5,305 nucleotides of DNA from Bacteroidales bacterium (GTDB taxonomy: Bacteria > Bacteroidota > Bacteroidia > Bacteroidales > VadinHA17), in the NCBI GenBank assembly GCA_003157055.1, contig PMIG01000344.1, forward strand, positions 1 through 5,305, read 5' to 3'. The notes beneath the pieces were generated by a model that was not told the DNA's origin, ran no database searches, and worked only from the letters and a program-made list of their open reading frames with translations. The position numbers and the translations under genes are program-made. Shown one piece after another: positions 1 through 5,055 of the stretch; position 1 is the first letter of the stretch; each line of letters opens with the position of its first letter.

Positions 1-968
1 CGATAATGCCAGAAACTCTGATTCTTCCTGTCAAATACATTGATCCCTCCGTTCTCGGTGCCAATCCATAGATCCCCATTATCATCAACAAAAAGCGATT
101 TTACCTGATTTATTGAAAGGCTCTGTTTATCCAGGGGATTATGCTGGTAGTGGACTAAATTTATGATCCTGGATTCCGGATTGCTTTTCATGCAGAACAG
201 TCCCTCTGTGCTTCCAAGCCAGAGATTTCCTTCCTGATCCTCTGTCATTTCCGAGAAAGATGTATTTGACAGGTCTCTGTTTTTCTCATCCCTTGTTATA
301 TGCATGAAAGTTTTGGTTTTGGGAAGAAACAGGTTCAATCCCTTCCGTGTAGTTACCCACAACCTGTTATTCTTATCGATCAGTGCTGCTTCTATAAAAT
401 TATCGCTGATACTTTCCGGATTGCCCGGATCGTTGGAATATTGAATGATCTTATTTTTGGTCCGGTCGAAATATATTAACCCGATGTTGGTAGCCAGCCA
501 TAAGTTACCCACGGTATCTTCGGCAATTTTTGAGATGAGGCAGTTCATCCCTCTTAATGGGGATGATTTTTCAAGCATATAGTTAATAAACCTGTCTTTC
601 TCACGATCATAAAGAGATAAGCCAAGTTGTGTGCCAACGAATAAATTCTTTTCATGGTCTTCAAATATAGGTCTGACCGTGTTTTCAGACAGGCTGGAAG
701 AATCAGCCGGATCATTCTTGTAAACTACAAAATTAAAGCCGTCATAGCGATCGAGCCCATCGTATGTGCCAATCCACATAAAGCCCCTGTGATCCTGCAA
801 GATACTTGTAGTTACTGAAGAAGAAAGACCATCATCCGGCGTCAGATGTATGAACTGGAGTGGTTTAGGTTGAGCATTAACACCGGATATGGACATCCAA
901 AGTAGAAGAAGATATTGAAATACCTCTCTGATTAAGCTCACCTTCCGATTATTGAATCCTTTCTTCAT
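1..968 (-). CDS. Beta-propeller two-component sensor, N-terminal part (3' end beyond the window)
   Basis: The minus strand stays open from an ATG at 968 to the window edge, giving 322 residues. Residues 1-32 look like a signal peptide: a basic start, a hydrophobic stretch at about 16-30 (YLLLLWMSISG), and a likely cut after VNA. The rest is a run of propeller blades of the Reg_prop type. Each has a core like LWIGT-x-x-GL followed by F/YDR, with core aromatic residues at W65, F110, W157, W204, W250 and W301, a spacing of 45-51 residues. In this family such periplasmic propellers usually precede a Y_Y_Y domain, a transmembrane segment and a histidine kinase, often fused to a receiver and an AraC-type DNA-binding domain (hybrid two-component system). 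Those parts would lie left of the window, so the output type is unknown. The start is the first ATG after an in-frame stop (TGA near 1044-1046), and the signal peptide follows it directly. Such sensors often control nearby SusC/SusD transport genes. Confidence 0.88.
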   Translation of the reverse strand, partial: MKKGFNNRKVSLIREVFQYLLLLWMSISGVNAQPKPLQFIHLTPDDGLSSSVTTSILQDHRGFMWIGTYDGLDRYDGFNFVVYKNDPADSSSLSENTVRPIFEDHEKNLFVGTQLGLSLYDREKDRFINYMLEKSSPLRGMNCLISKIAEDTVGNLWLATNIGLIYFDRTKNKIIQYSNDPGNPESISDNFIEAALIDKNNRLWVTTRKGLNLFLPKTKTFMHITRDEKNRDLSNTSFSEMTEDQEGNLWLGSTEGLFCMKSNPESRIINLVHYQHNPLDKQSLSINQVKSLFVDDNGDLWIGTENGGINVFDRKNQSFWHY

Positions 969-980
969 AAATGATTCAGG

Positions 981-999
981 TTTCCGAAGAATACGGAAA
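981..999 (-). promoter_or_regulatory. Short inverted repeat in the leader of the propeller-sensor gene
   Basis: Perfect 6-base arms, TTTCCG and CGGAAA, are separated by 7 bases and end 12 bases before the sensor ATG. In the mRNA this could form a small hairpin close to the ribosome-binding area, or on DNA it could bind a regulator. The arms are short, so chance is possible. Confidence 0.25.
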
Positions 1000-1044
1000 A
1001 TCCGACAATTGTATTGTCTTTGAAGTCTTTTTCTGTTATTAAAT

Positions 1045-1052
1045 CAAAGTTA
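1045..1052 (-). promoter_or_regulatory. Candidate -7 box for the propeller-sensor gene
   Basis: On the minus strand the bases read TAACTTTG, a full match to the Bacteroidota -7 consensus TAnnTTTG. It lies 76 bases before the sensor ATG, implying a leader of roughly 70 bases. I see no clear TTG at the expected -33 distance, so this is a candidate from one element only. Confidence 0.4.
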
Positions 1053-1092
1053 GCAAAAATGATCTTTTCATCTTAAATGATTTAATATCAAG

Positions 1093-1105
1093 TTGCATGA
1101 TGCAA
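1093..1105. repeat. 13-bp palindrome TTGCAT-G-ATGCAA
   Basis: Perfect 6-base arms surround a single central G. The site lies 31 bases past the stop of the lipoprotein gene and about 60 bases upstream of the inferred transcription start of the propeller-sensor gene. That position would suit a dimeric DNA-binding protein. A one-base loop rules out a normal RNA hairpin, so it is not a terminator. No binding protein can be named from the sequence. Confidence 0.35.
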
Positions 1106-1136
1106 GAAAGTAATGGATTAATATATTTAAGTATAA

Positions 1137-1721
1137 TTACTTTGTCTCAAAGCTTAAATGGATCAATTCATCAAATCCTGATTGAGAAACACAAGCATTA
1201 TATTTTGAACCTGTCCACATCATTGAAGTCACTTCTTTACCGTCCGGAAGATGGGATTTACATACTTGTGGCTCAAAAGGCAGGGTTCGCATAAATATAC
1301 TTTTGATTTTATTTACTTCTGCCATATTCCATTCATTTTCCAGTTGAATCGATAATTCTTTTCTGTCAGAACACTTATCTGTATAATTAGTTATATCGTA
1401 TCCTTGTCTTTGTAAGCCAGCGAGGATTTTTCTGTATGGTCTGTTTTGACCCTTAAACCAGTTATTCTTTAGCCGGCAGTTTAGCTTTACCAGCTTTGTA
1501 TTAAGGCTGTCTATCTGTAGATTGGTTTTGTGATTGACCTTAATATCCAACGGTACAGGGTTCAATAATTCATCTGCCAGAGGATTGCTTACCACTCGCA
1601 GCCTTCGTTCAATTTTATCTTCCTTTAAGACAACTCTTTTTTTATGTGAGCAGGCAGAAGATATTATAGCAGGGATTATCAGAGTTATAAAAGCTAATGA
1701 AATGAATAATTGTCTTTTCAT
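1137..1721 (-). CDS. Small predicted lipoprotein of unknown function
   Basis: This 194-residue protein begins with a lipoprotein-like signal: MKRQ, a hydrophobic run at about 5-20 (LFISLAFITLIIPAII), then SSAC with Cys24 as the likely lipid-bearing residue. The -3 position is Ser rather than the usual Leu, so the lipobox is slightly non-standard. After a basic linker (residues 27-43, KKRVVLKEDKIERR region) there is a mixed, hydrophilic domain with four more cysteines at 82, 117, 154 and 177, which could form disulfides outside the cytoplasm. I do not recognise a family. The C-terminal half has a Trp-rich segment (W131, W169) and ends with FETK. It is a single gene on the minus strand, 168 bases upstream of the propeller-sensor gene on the same strand, and divergent from mlaE. 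The good signal sequence and lack of an overlapping convincing gene support it as real; the function is unknown. Confidence 0.75.
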   Translation of the reverse strand: MKRQLFISLAFITLIIPAIISSACSHKKRVVLKEDKIERRLRVVSNPLADELLNPVPLDIKVNHKTNLQIDSLNTKLVKLNCRLKNNWFKGQNRPYRKILAGLQRQGYDITNYTDKCSDRKELSIQLENEWNMAEVNKIKSIFMRTLPFEPQVCKSHLPDGKEVTSMMWTGSKYNACVSQSGFDELIHLSFETK

Positions 1722-1737
1722 TATTCCCGATTTTAAT

Positions 1738-1745
1738 CAAAAGTA
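1738..1745 (-). promoter_or_regulatory. Candidate -7 box for the lipoprotein gene
   Basis: The minus strand reads TACTTTTG, a full match to TAnnTTTG, with 16 bases between it and the ATG at 1721. Transcription would start about 10 bases before the start codon, giving a very short leader. No -33 TTG is obvious upstream, so confidence is limited. Confidence 0.35.
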
Positions 1746-1877
1746 ATAATTTTCTGCAGTTATTATTCACGCAGATTCCTCTTATTTTGCAAACGATAAG
1801 AACCGGTAGGCGGAACGAAGGAAGATCGTATCACACTGGTTAAAAGGATTTATGACAATTTTAGCTTGTACAAATGA

Positions 1878-1895
1878 TTTTGATTTATATCAAAA
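1878..1895. promoter_or_regulatory. FNR/CRP-family-like palindromic operator
   Basis: The bases TTTTGATTTATATCAAAA form perfect 7-base arms around a 4-base centre. The inner part, TTGAT-N4-ATCAA (1880-1893), equals the consensus recognised by FNR-type oxygen-responsive regulators in proteobacteria. It lies 160 bases before the mlaE start and 132 bases from the lipoprotein -7 box. FNR/CRP-family regulators occur in Bacteroidota, but their preferred sites vary, so which protein would bind here is inference. AT-rich sequence raises the chance of accidental palindromes. Confidence 0.4.
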
Positions 1896-1919
1896 AACAT
1901 AGAATTGGAAAGAATTTTA

Positions 1920-1927
1920 TAATTTTA
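1920..1927 (+). promoter_or_regulatory. Weak candidate -7 box for the mla operon
   Basis: TAATTTTA matches the Bacteroidota -7 consensus TAnnTTTG except at its last base. Transcription would begin near 1932, leaving a leader of about 120 bases and placing the FNR-like palindrome about 45 bases upstream of the start. That is near the usual -41.5 position of an activating FNR site but not exact. No -33 element is evident at normal spacing. Confidence 0.2.
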
Positions 1928-2055
1928 GTCGCCAATAGGAGCTATTAGATGTAAACCGCTTTATTGGAAATTAGGATGTGTATTAAAACCTGTTTATGAT
2001 TGTCAGCTTAAAGTTAAAGCATCATAAATGAGATTATACCGATTACAAACGCTAA

Positions 2056-2850
2056 ATGGATAATTCCAACAATAAAAAACTATTATTCTCAAAAGGTATT
2101 GACAATGCTTTCATTAGCGTCAGCAAAGCCTTTAGATTTACTGCGCTTTTTTTTAAAGAAGCATTTAAAAGACCCTTCCACCTGCGTGAAATATTTAATC
2201 AGTGTTTCGAGATTGGTATAAAAGCGCTGCCGTTAATTACTCTGACAGGTTTTGTTGTTGGTATGGTTTTTACAAAACAATCCCGCCCTTCGCTGGAAGA
2301 ATTCGGAGCTACATCCTGGCTGCCATCATTGATGGGTATTGCAATAGTGAGGGCGTTAGGGGCGTTGGTTACAGCGCTCATTTGTGCAGGAAAGGTTGGT
2401 TCAGGCATCGGTGCGGAACTTGGTTCAATGAACGTGACCGAACAGATAGATGCAATGGAAGTGTCTGCAATTAATCCGTTTAAATACCTGGTGGTCACGC
2501 GCGTGACAGCCACTACCATCACTATCCCGGTGCTGGCATTATATTGCAGTTTTCTCGGGCTGTTAGGAGCATATGTAAATGTTCACTCCGTGGAAGCTAT
2601 AAGCATTGTTACATTTTGTCAAAACGCATTTTCATCTATCAGATTTCTTGATATATTTTCATCTTTATTCAAATCAATTGTTTACGGGTTCACAATTGGC
2701 ATTGTCGGGTGTTATATGGGATATAATGCTACTCAGGGAACCCGCGGCGTAGGCAAAGCTGCAAACCGGGCTGTAGTACTTTCCATATTTCTGATATTCA
2801 TCGAGGAAATTGTCATTGTTCAGGTAACCAACTGGATCCGATATTTTTAA
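2056..2850 (+). CDS. mlaE: MlaE-family lipid ABC transporter permease
   Basis: This 264-residue protein is the membrane permease of an Mla/MCE-type phospholipid transporter in the inner membrane. Its length fits the family (about 260). The family signature is clear at residues 119-136: GAELGSMNV followed by TEQIDAMEV, the cytoplasmic loop that couples to the ATPase. It is preceded by ICAGKVGSG (109-117), and GFTIGIVGCYMGY (211-223) is the second conserved block. Hydrophobic segments lie at about 57-75, 93-112, 146-175, 203-222 and 238-258. Residues 15-50 form the amphipathic N-terminal part typical of these permeases. The ATG follows an untranslated stretch without Shine-Dalgarno, as is normal in Bacteroidota. 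It is the first gene of the mlaE-mlaF-mlaD operon, with 3 bases before mlaF. In the E. coli system MlaE pairs with MlaF, MlaB and a MlaD hexamer; transport direction here cannot be read from sequence. Confidence 0.95.
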   Translation: MDNSNNKKLLFSKGIDNAFISVSKAFRFTALFFKEAFKRPFHLREIFNQCFEIGIKALPLITLTGFVVGMVFTKQSRPSLEEFGATSWLPSLMGIAIVRALGALVTALICAGKVGSGIGAELGSMNVTEQIDAMEVSAINPFKYLVVTRVTATTITIPVLALYCSFLGLLGAYVNVHSVEAISIVTFCQNAFSSIRFLDIFSSLFKSIVYGFTIGIVGCYMGYNATQGTRGVGKAANRAVVLSIFLIFIEEIVIVQVTNWIRYF

Positions 2851-2853
2851 AAC

Positions 2854-3630
2854 ATGGAAAATACAGAACTGCATACAATTAATAAAGATGAATCGGTTAT
2901 TTCCATCACCGGATTATATAAGTCATTTGATGATGTACAGGTATTAGATGGTATTGACTTTACTCTTTTAAAAGGTGAAAATTTTGCAATCCTCGGTAAA
3001 TCAGGCTCGGGGAAATCGGTTTTAATAAAGATAATTGTGGGGTTGCTTAAGCCTGATAAAGGTGAAGTGATCGTACTGGGCCAACAGGTTGATAAATTAA
3101 ACCGCAAGGAATTGGATGCTTTGCGGATACGTGTAGGATTTTCTTTTCAAAGCAGTGCCTTGTATGACAGCATGAATGTTTACCAGAATCTTGCATTCCC
3201 GCTAACAATGAATTACAGGGATCTGAGTAAAAAAGAAGTTGGCAACGCAGTGGAAGAAGTGCTGGAATCAGTCGGCTTAAAAGAAAAATTATATCAAATG
3301 CCTTCTGACCTTTCTGGTGGACAACGCAAAAGAGTCGGTATTGCGCGCATGTTAATCCTTAAGCCTGAAATAATGCTGTTCGATGAGCCTACGGCGGGAC
3401 TGGATCCCATTACAAGTAATGAAATCATTGAGCTTATCAATGAAGTTAAGAAGCAAAATAACGCCAGTTCCCTTATTATTACACATGATCTTACATGCGC
3501 AAAGAATACTGGTGACCGGATAGCCATGTTATTTGAAGGCAAATTTTTAAAAGCCGGCACATTTAAAGATGTGTTCGCTATGGATAACGAGCATATTAAA
3601 GGTTTCTATAATTACAATTTTATACAATAA
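2854..3630 (+). CDS. mlaF: MlaF-family lipid ABC transporter ATP-binding protein
   Basis: This 258-residue ATPase powers the MlaE permease from the cytoplasmic side. All expected ABC motifs are present and intact: Walker A GKSGSGKS (48-55), Q-loop Gln99 in FSFQSSALYDS, signature LSGGQ (153-157) followed by RKRVGIAR, Walker B IMLFDE (173-178) with catalytic Glu178, D-loop AGLD (181-184), and switch His211 in LIITHD. The FQSSALYDSM stretch after the Q-loop resembles the MlaF/Ttg2A subgroup, in which FQ-x-GALFDS is typical, rather than sugar or amino-acid importers. The C-terminal tail after the H-loop (about 47 residues) includes the segment that in MlaF family members contacts the partner ATPase. 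The start is the ATG 3 bases after the mlaE stop, and the stop is 3 bases before mlaD, so the three proteins are probably translated in concert. No sign of truncation. Confidence 0.95.
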   Translation: MENTELHTINKDESVISITGLYKSFDDVQVLDGIDFTLLKGENFAILGKSGSGKSVLIKIIVGLLKPDKGEVIVLGQQVDKLNRKELDALRIRVGFSFQSSALYDSMNVYQNLAFPLTMNYRDLSKKEVGNAVEEVLESVGLKEKLYQMPSDLSGGQRKRVGIARMLILKPEIMLFDEPTAGLDPITSNEIIELINEVKKQNNASSLIITHDLTCAKNTGDRIAMLFEGKFLKAGTFKDVFAMDNEHIKGFYNYNFIQ

Positions 3631-3633
3631 ACC

Positions 3634-4608
3634 ATGAATGAATCAGCAAACAGACACGCTGTAGTAGTTGGACTTTTTGTAACCTTAGGATTGATATTCC
3701 TCTTAGGAGGAATTCTTTTGGTTGGCAACCTGCACAATACTTTTAAGAGCAAAATAAAAGTGGTTACTATTTTTGAAGATATAGGCGGTTTGCAAAAGGG
3801 CAATAATATCTGGTTTTCAGGAGTAAAGATCGGTACAGTAAGCGACTTACACTTCTACGGAAAATCACAGGTTGAAGTGAGTATGAACATTGTAACGAAA
3901 GCGCAGCAATTTATTCATAAAGATGCCAAGGTTAAAACAAGTACCGACGGATTTCTCGGAAATAAAATACTTATTATTTACGGAGGAACTTCAGAGTCAC
4001 AGGAAGTAGAGGATGGAGACACCCTGGAAGTGGCAAAAACTACTTCAACCGACGATATGATGGCTACTCTGCAGGAAAGCAATAAAAACTTACTGGCTAT
4101 CACCGGCGATATTAAGATCATCAGCAAAAAACTGGCTACCGGTGAAGGTACCATAGGTAAATTGCTTAACGATAATTCAGTGTATACAAACATCAATGCC
4201 GCAACTGCCTCGCTACAAAGCGCATCTGTAAAGGCGCAACAGCTGATCAGTTCACTATCCGGTTTCAGTTCAGGTCTGAATAAAAAAGGTACGCTGGCAA
4301 ATGAATTGGTTACAGATACAGCAGTTTTTAAATCACTCAAAGCTTCTGTTATGCAATTGCAGCATATTGCCGATACTGCAAGTGCATTTATTGCAAATCT
4401 CAAGCAGGCAGAAAGTAATCCGGATACTCCGATAGGCGTAATGCTTCATGATAAAGAAGCAGGTGCCAGCTTTAAAGTAACTTTAAAAAACCTGGAGAGC
4501 AGCTCTGAAAAACTAAATGAAGACCTTAAAGCTGCACAGAGCAGTTTTTTGCTAAAAGGTTATTTTAAAAAGAATGCCAAAGCCGGTACAGGCGATTCTG
4601 TTAAATAA
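3634..4608 (+). CDS. mlaD: MlaD-family MCE-domain lipid-binding subunit
   Basis: This 324-residue protein is the periplasmic, membrane-anchored substrate-binding part of the Mla transporter. A short cytoplasmic start is followed by one transmembrane helix (about 9-31, VVVGLFVTLGLIFLLGGILL). The MCE domain follows at about 40-118, with the typical FEDIGGLQKGNNIWFSGVKIG block (47-66) and the TDGFLGNKILIIYGG block (104-118). Members usually assemble as hexameric rings that carry phospholipid. The rest, from about 140, is a long helical, Ser/Ala-rich tail with three loosely repeated units starting GEGTIGKLL (170), KKGTLANEL (217) and PDTPIGVML (263), each followed by a predicted helix. The end, FLLKGYFKK (305-313), resembles the tail of other Bacteroidota MlaD proteins as I recall them. 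It is longer than E. coli MlaD (about 180). It starts 3 bases after mlaF; no Shine-Dalgarno. Confidence 0.93.
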   Translation: MNESANRHAVVVGLFVTLGLIFLLGGILLVGNLHNTFKSKIKVVTIFEDIGGLQKGNNIWFSGVKIGTVSDLHFYGKSQVEVSMNIVTKAQQFIHKDAKVKTSTDGFLGNKILIIYGGTSESQEVEDGDTLEVAKTTSTDDMMATLQESNKNLLAITGDIKIISKKLATGEGTIGKLLNDNSVYTNINAATASLQSASVKAQQLISSLSGFSSGLNKKGTLANELVTDTAVFKSLKASVMQLQHIADTASAFIANLKQAESNPDTPIGVMLHDKEAGASFKVTLKNLESSSEKLNEDLKAAQSSFLLKGYFKKNAKAGTGDSVK

Positions 4609-4616
4609 CAGGTGGC
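4601..4616 (+). repeat. Direct repeat, left copy, overlapping the mlaD stop codon
   Basis: TTAAATAACAGGTGGC occurs here and again at 4842-4856 as TTAAATACAGGTGGC, differing by a single A. The copy contains the last two codons and stop of mlaD. Together the two copies bracket a stretch that looks like decayed coding sequence. Confidence 0.7.
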
Positions 4617-4845
4617 TTGAAGAGCAGGCACAGAACTGGCTCTTTAACCTGGGCATAGATTAGCTAACTATATCGCTCTCAATAGCTCCGCAAAAACCGC
4701 CTATCTGGCAGCTTTTATGGAGCTGGCGGGATAAAAGTCGAAAATATCTGAAGAAGATTTATTGAACCTGATAAATCTGAGAAATAATTTTTACCAGGCG
4801 TTTATCCGAAAAACCTTTAAAATGAACATGCCTCCCGGTTATTAA
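4613..4845 (+). pseudogene. Decayed coding remnant after mlaD (unknown family)
   Basis: Two short reading frames here look protein-like although no intact gene exists. From 4613 one frame reads WLEEQAQNWLFNLGID and stops at TAG (4661-4663). From 4660 the next frame reads LANYIALNSSAKTAYLAAF (through 4716), then MELAG (4717-4731), and hits TAA (4732-4734). The same frame then continues KSKISEEDLLNLINLRNN (4735-4788), FYQAFIRKTFKMNMPPGY and a TAA at 4843-4845. One extra T in GATTAG (4658-4663) would join the first two pieces, and one base change at 4732-4734 would join the third, giving about 77 residues of mostly helical sequence. I do not recognise the family. The first piece also has an ATG at 4574 in frame, overlapping mlaD, which would make a 29-codon ORF. 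Alternatives are chance open frames or a sequencing error at 4658-4663. The remnant may be what is left of a gene deleted or inserted between the flanking direct repeats. Confidence 0.4.
4617..4647 (+). terminator. Hairpin after mlaD, possible terminator of the mla operon
   Basis: Arms TTGAAGAGC and GCTCTTTAA pair over 9 positions (one G-U) around a 13-base loop, starting 8 bases after the mlaD stop. Its position is right for the end of the mla transcript. There is no U-run after the stem, so it may instead be a 3'-end stabilising hairpin. It overlaps the first part of the coding remnant, so one of the two readings could be coincidental. Confidence 0.3.
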
Positions 4846-4856
4846 ATACAGGTGGC
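4842..4856 (+). repeat. Direct repeat, right copy, at the end of the coding remnant
   Basis: TTAAATACAGGTGGC repeats 4601-4616 with one A missing and overlaps the stop codon of the remnant. Upstream of both copies lies weaker similarity, for example TTTAAAA-x-GAA, TGCC and CCGGT (4564-4588 against 4816-4839), so the repeated unit may originally have been longer. Confidence 0.7.
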
Positions 4857-4968
4857 ATTTGTTTTTAAATGGGATGATGATATTGGAAAAATACGATTCG
4901 TAAATATCAAATAATGAATGATATATATTCTGTTGTTGTGGTATTGTTGAGGTGGGTTAATGAACTTT

Positions 4969-5000
4969 CCAGATGTTGAGAAAGAGATATAAACATCTGG
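4969..5000 (+). promoter_or_regulatory. 9-bp inverted repeat upstream of the SusC-like gene
   Basis: Perfect arms CCAGATGTT (4969-4977) and AACATCTGG (4992-5000) enclose a 14-base loop. The right arm ends 55 bases before the ATG at 5056 and is followed by TTTAACTCTATATTTTATTC, an AT-rich stretch. It could be an operator for the SusC-like gene, or a terminator or hairpin of an RNA ending here. The arms are perfect and fairly mixed in base content, so chance is less likely than for AT-only repeats. The remaining bases between 4857 and 4968 show nothing I can identify apart from an open frame of 22 codons continuing past the remnant stop to 4914. Confidence 0.45.
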
Positions 5001-5008
5001 TTTAACTC

Positions 5009-5016
5009 TATATTTT
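5009..5016 (+). promoter_or_regulatory. Weak candidate -7 box for the SusC-like gene
   Basis: TATATTTT matches the Bacteroidota -7 consensus TAnnTTTG except for the final base, and lies 39 bases before the ATG. The inverted repeat just upstream would then cover the -33 zone, consistent with an operator. A second near-match, TAACTTGG at 5027-5034, is the rival. Neither has a clear -33 TTG. Confidence 0.2.
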
Positions 5017-5055
5017 ATTCCTTGTTTAACTTGGAACTAAAATTAACTCTAGCCT

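Larger units (their letters stand above)
1722..2055. other. Divergent intergenic region between the lipoprotein gene and mlaE
   Basis: This 334-base gap separates two divergently transcribed genes, so it must carry both promoters. It is AT-rich, apart from a more GC-rich patch at about 1795-1835. Visible elements are a -7 box for the lipoprotein gene, an FNR-like palindrome at 1878-1895, and small self-complementary sites TTTGCAAA (1786-1793) and TTGTACAA (1866-1873). I find no convincing open reading frame and no tRNA or other structured RNA. No strong plus-strand promoter with both -33 and -7 elements stands out, and there is no Shine-Dalgarno motif before the mlaE ATG. Confidence 0.6.

Noticed and set aside
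1097..1294. Plus-strand open frame of 65 codons
   Set aside because: It overlaps the end of the lipoprotein gene on the other strand, whose signal peptide and composition are much more convincing.
1534..1746. Plus-strand open frame of 70 codons
   Set aside because: It lies opposite the N-terminal half of the lipoprotein gene and has no signal, motif or promoter of its own.
1786..1793. Palindrome TTTGCAAA
   Set aside because: Eight bases of AT-rich self-complementary sequence are expected by chance several times in a window of this size.
1802..1842. Possible stem between AACCGGT and ACTGGTT in the lipoprotein-mlaE gap
   Set aside because: It is only seven pairs with one mismatch or G-U and a long loop, with no supporting U-run or position.
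1800..1877. Short open stretch (25 codons, EDRITLVKRIYDNF and so on) in the lipoprotein-mlaE gap
   Set aside because: It has no start codon, is closed by a stop on both sides, and has no continuation in neighbouring frames, so it is too short to call a remnant.
2199..2522. Minus-strand open frame of 107 codons inside mlaE
   Set aside because: It is antisense to the most conserved mlaE region, including the EQIDAMEV signature, which fully explains the open frame.
3978..4403. Minus-strand open frame of 141 codons inside mlaD
   Set aside because: It is antisense to the mlaD tail. The translation is rich in Ser, Ala and Cys, as expected from the complementary strand, and shows no recognisable domain.
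4846..4914. Frame continuing past the remnant stop (22 codons, FKWDDDIGKIRF and so on)
   Set aside because: It looks somewhat protein-like but has no start and lies beyond the direct repeat. It is not strong enough to add to the remnant call.
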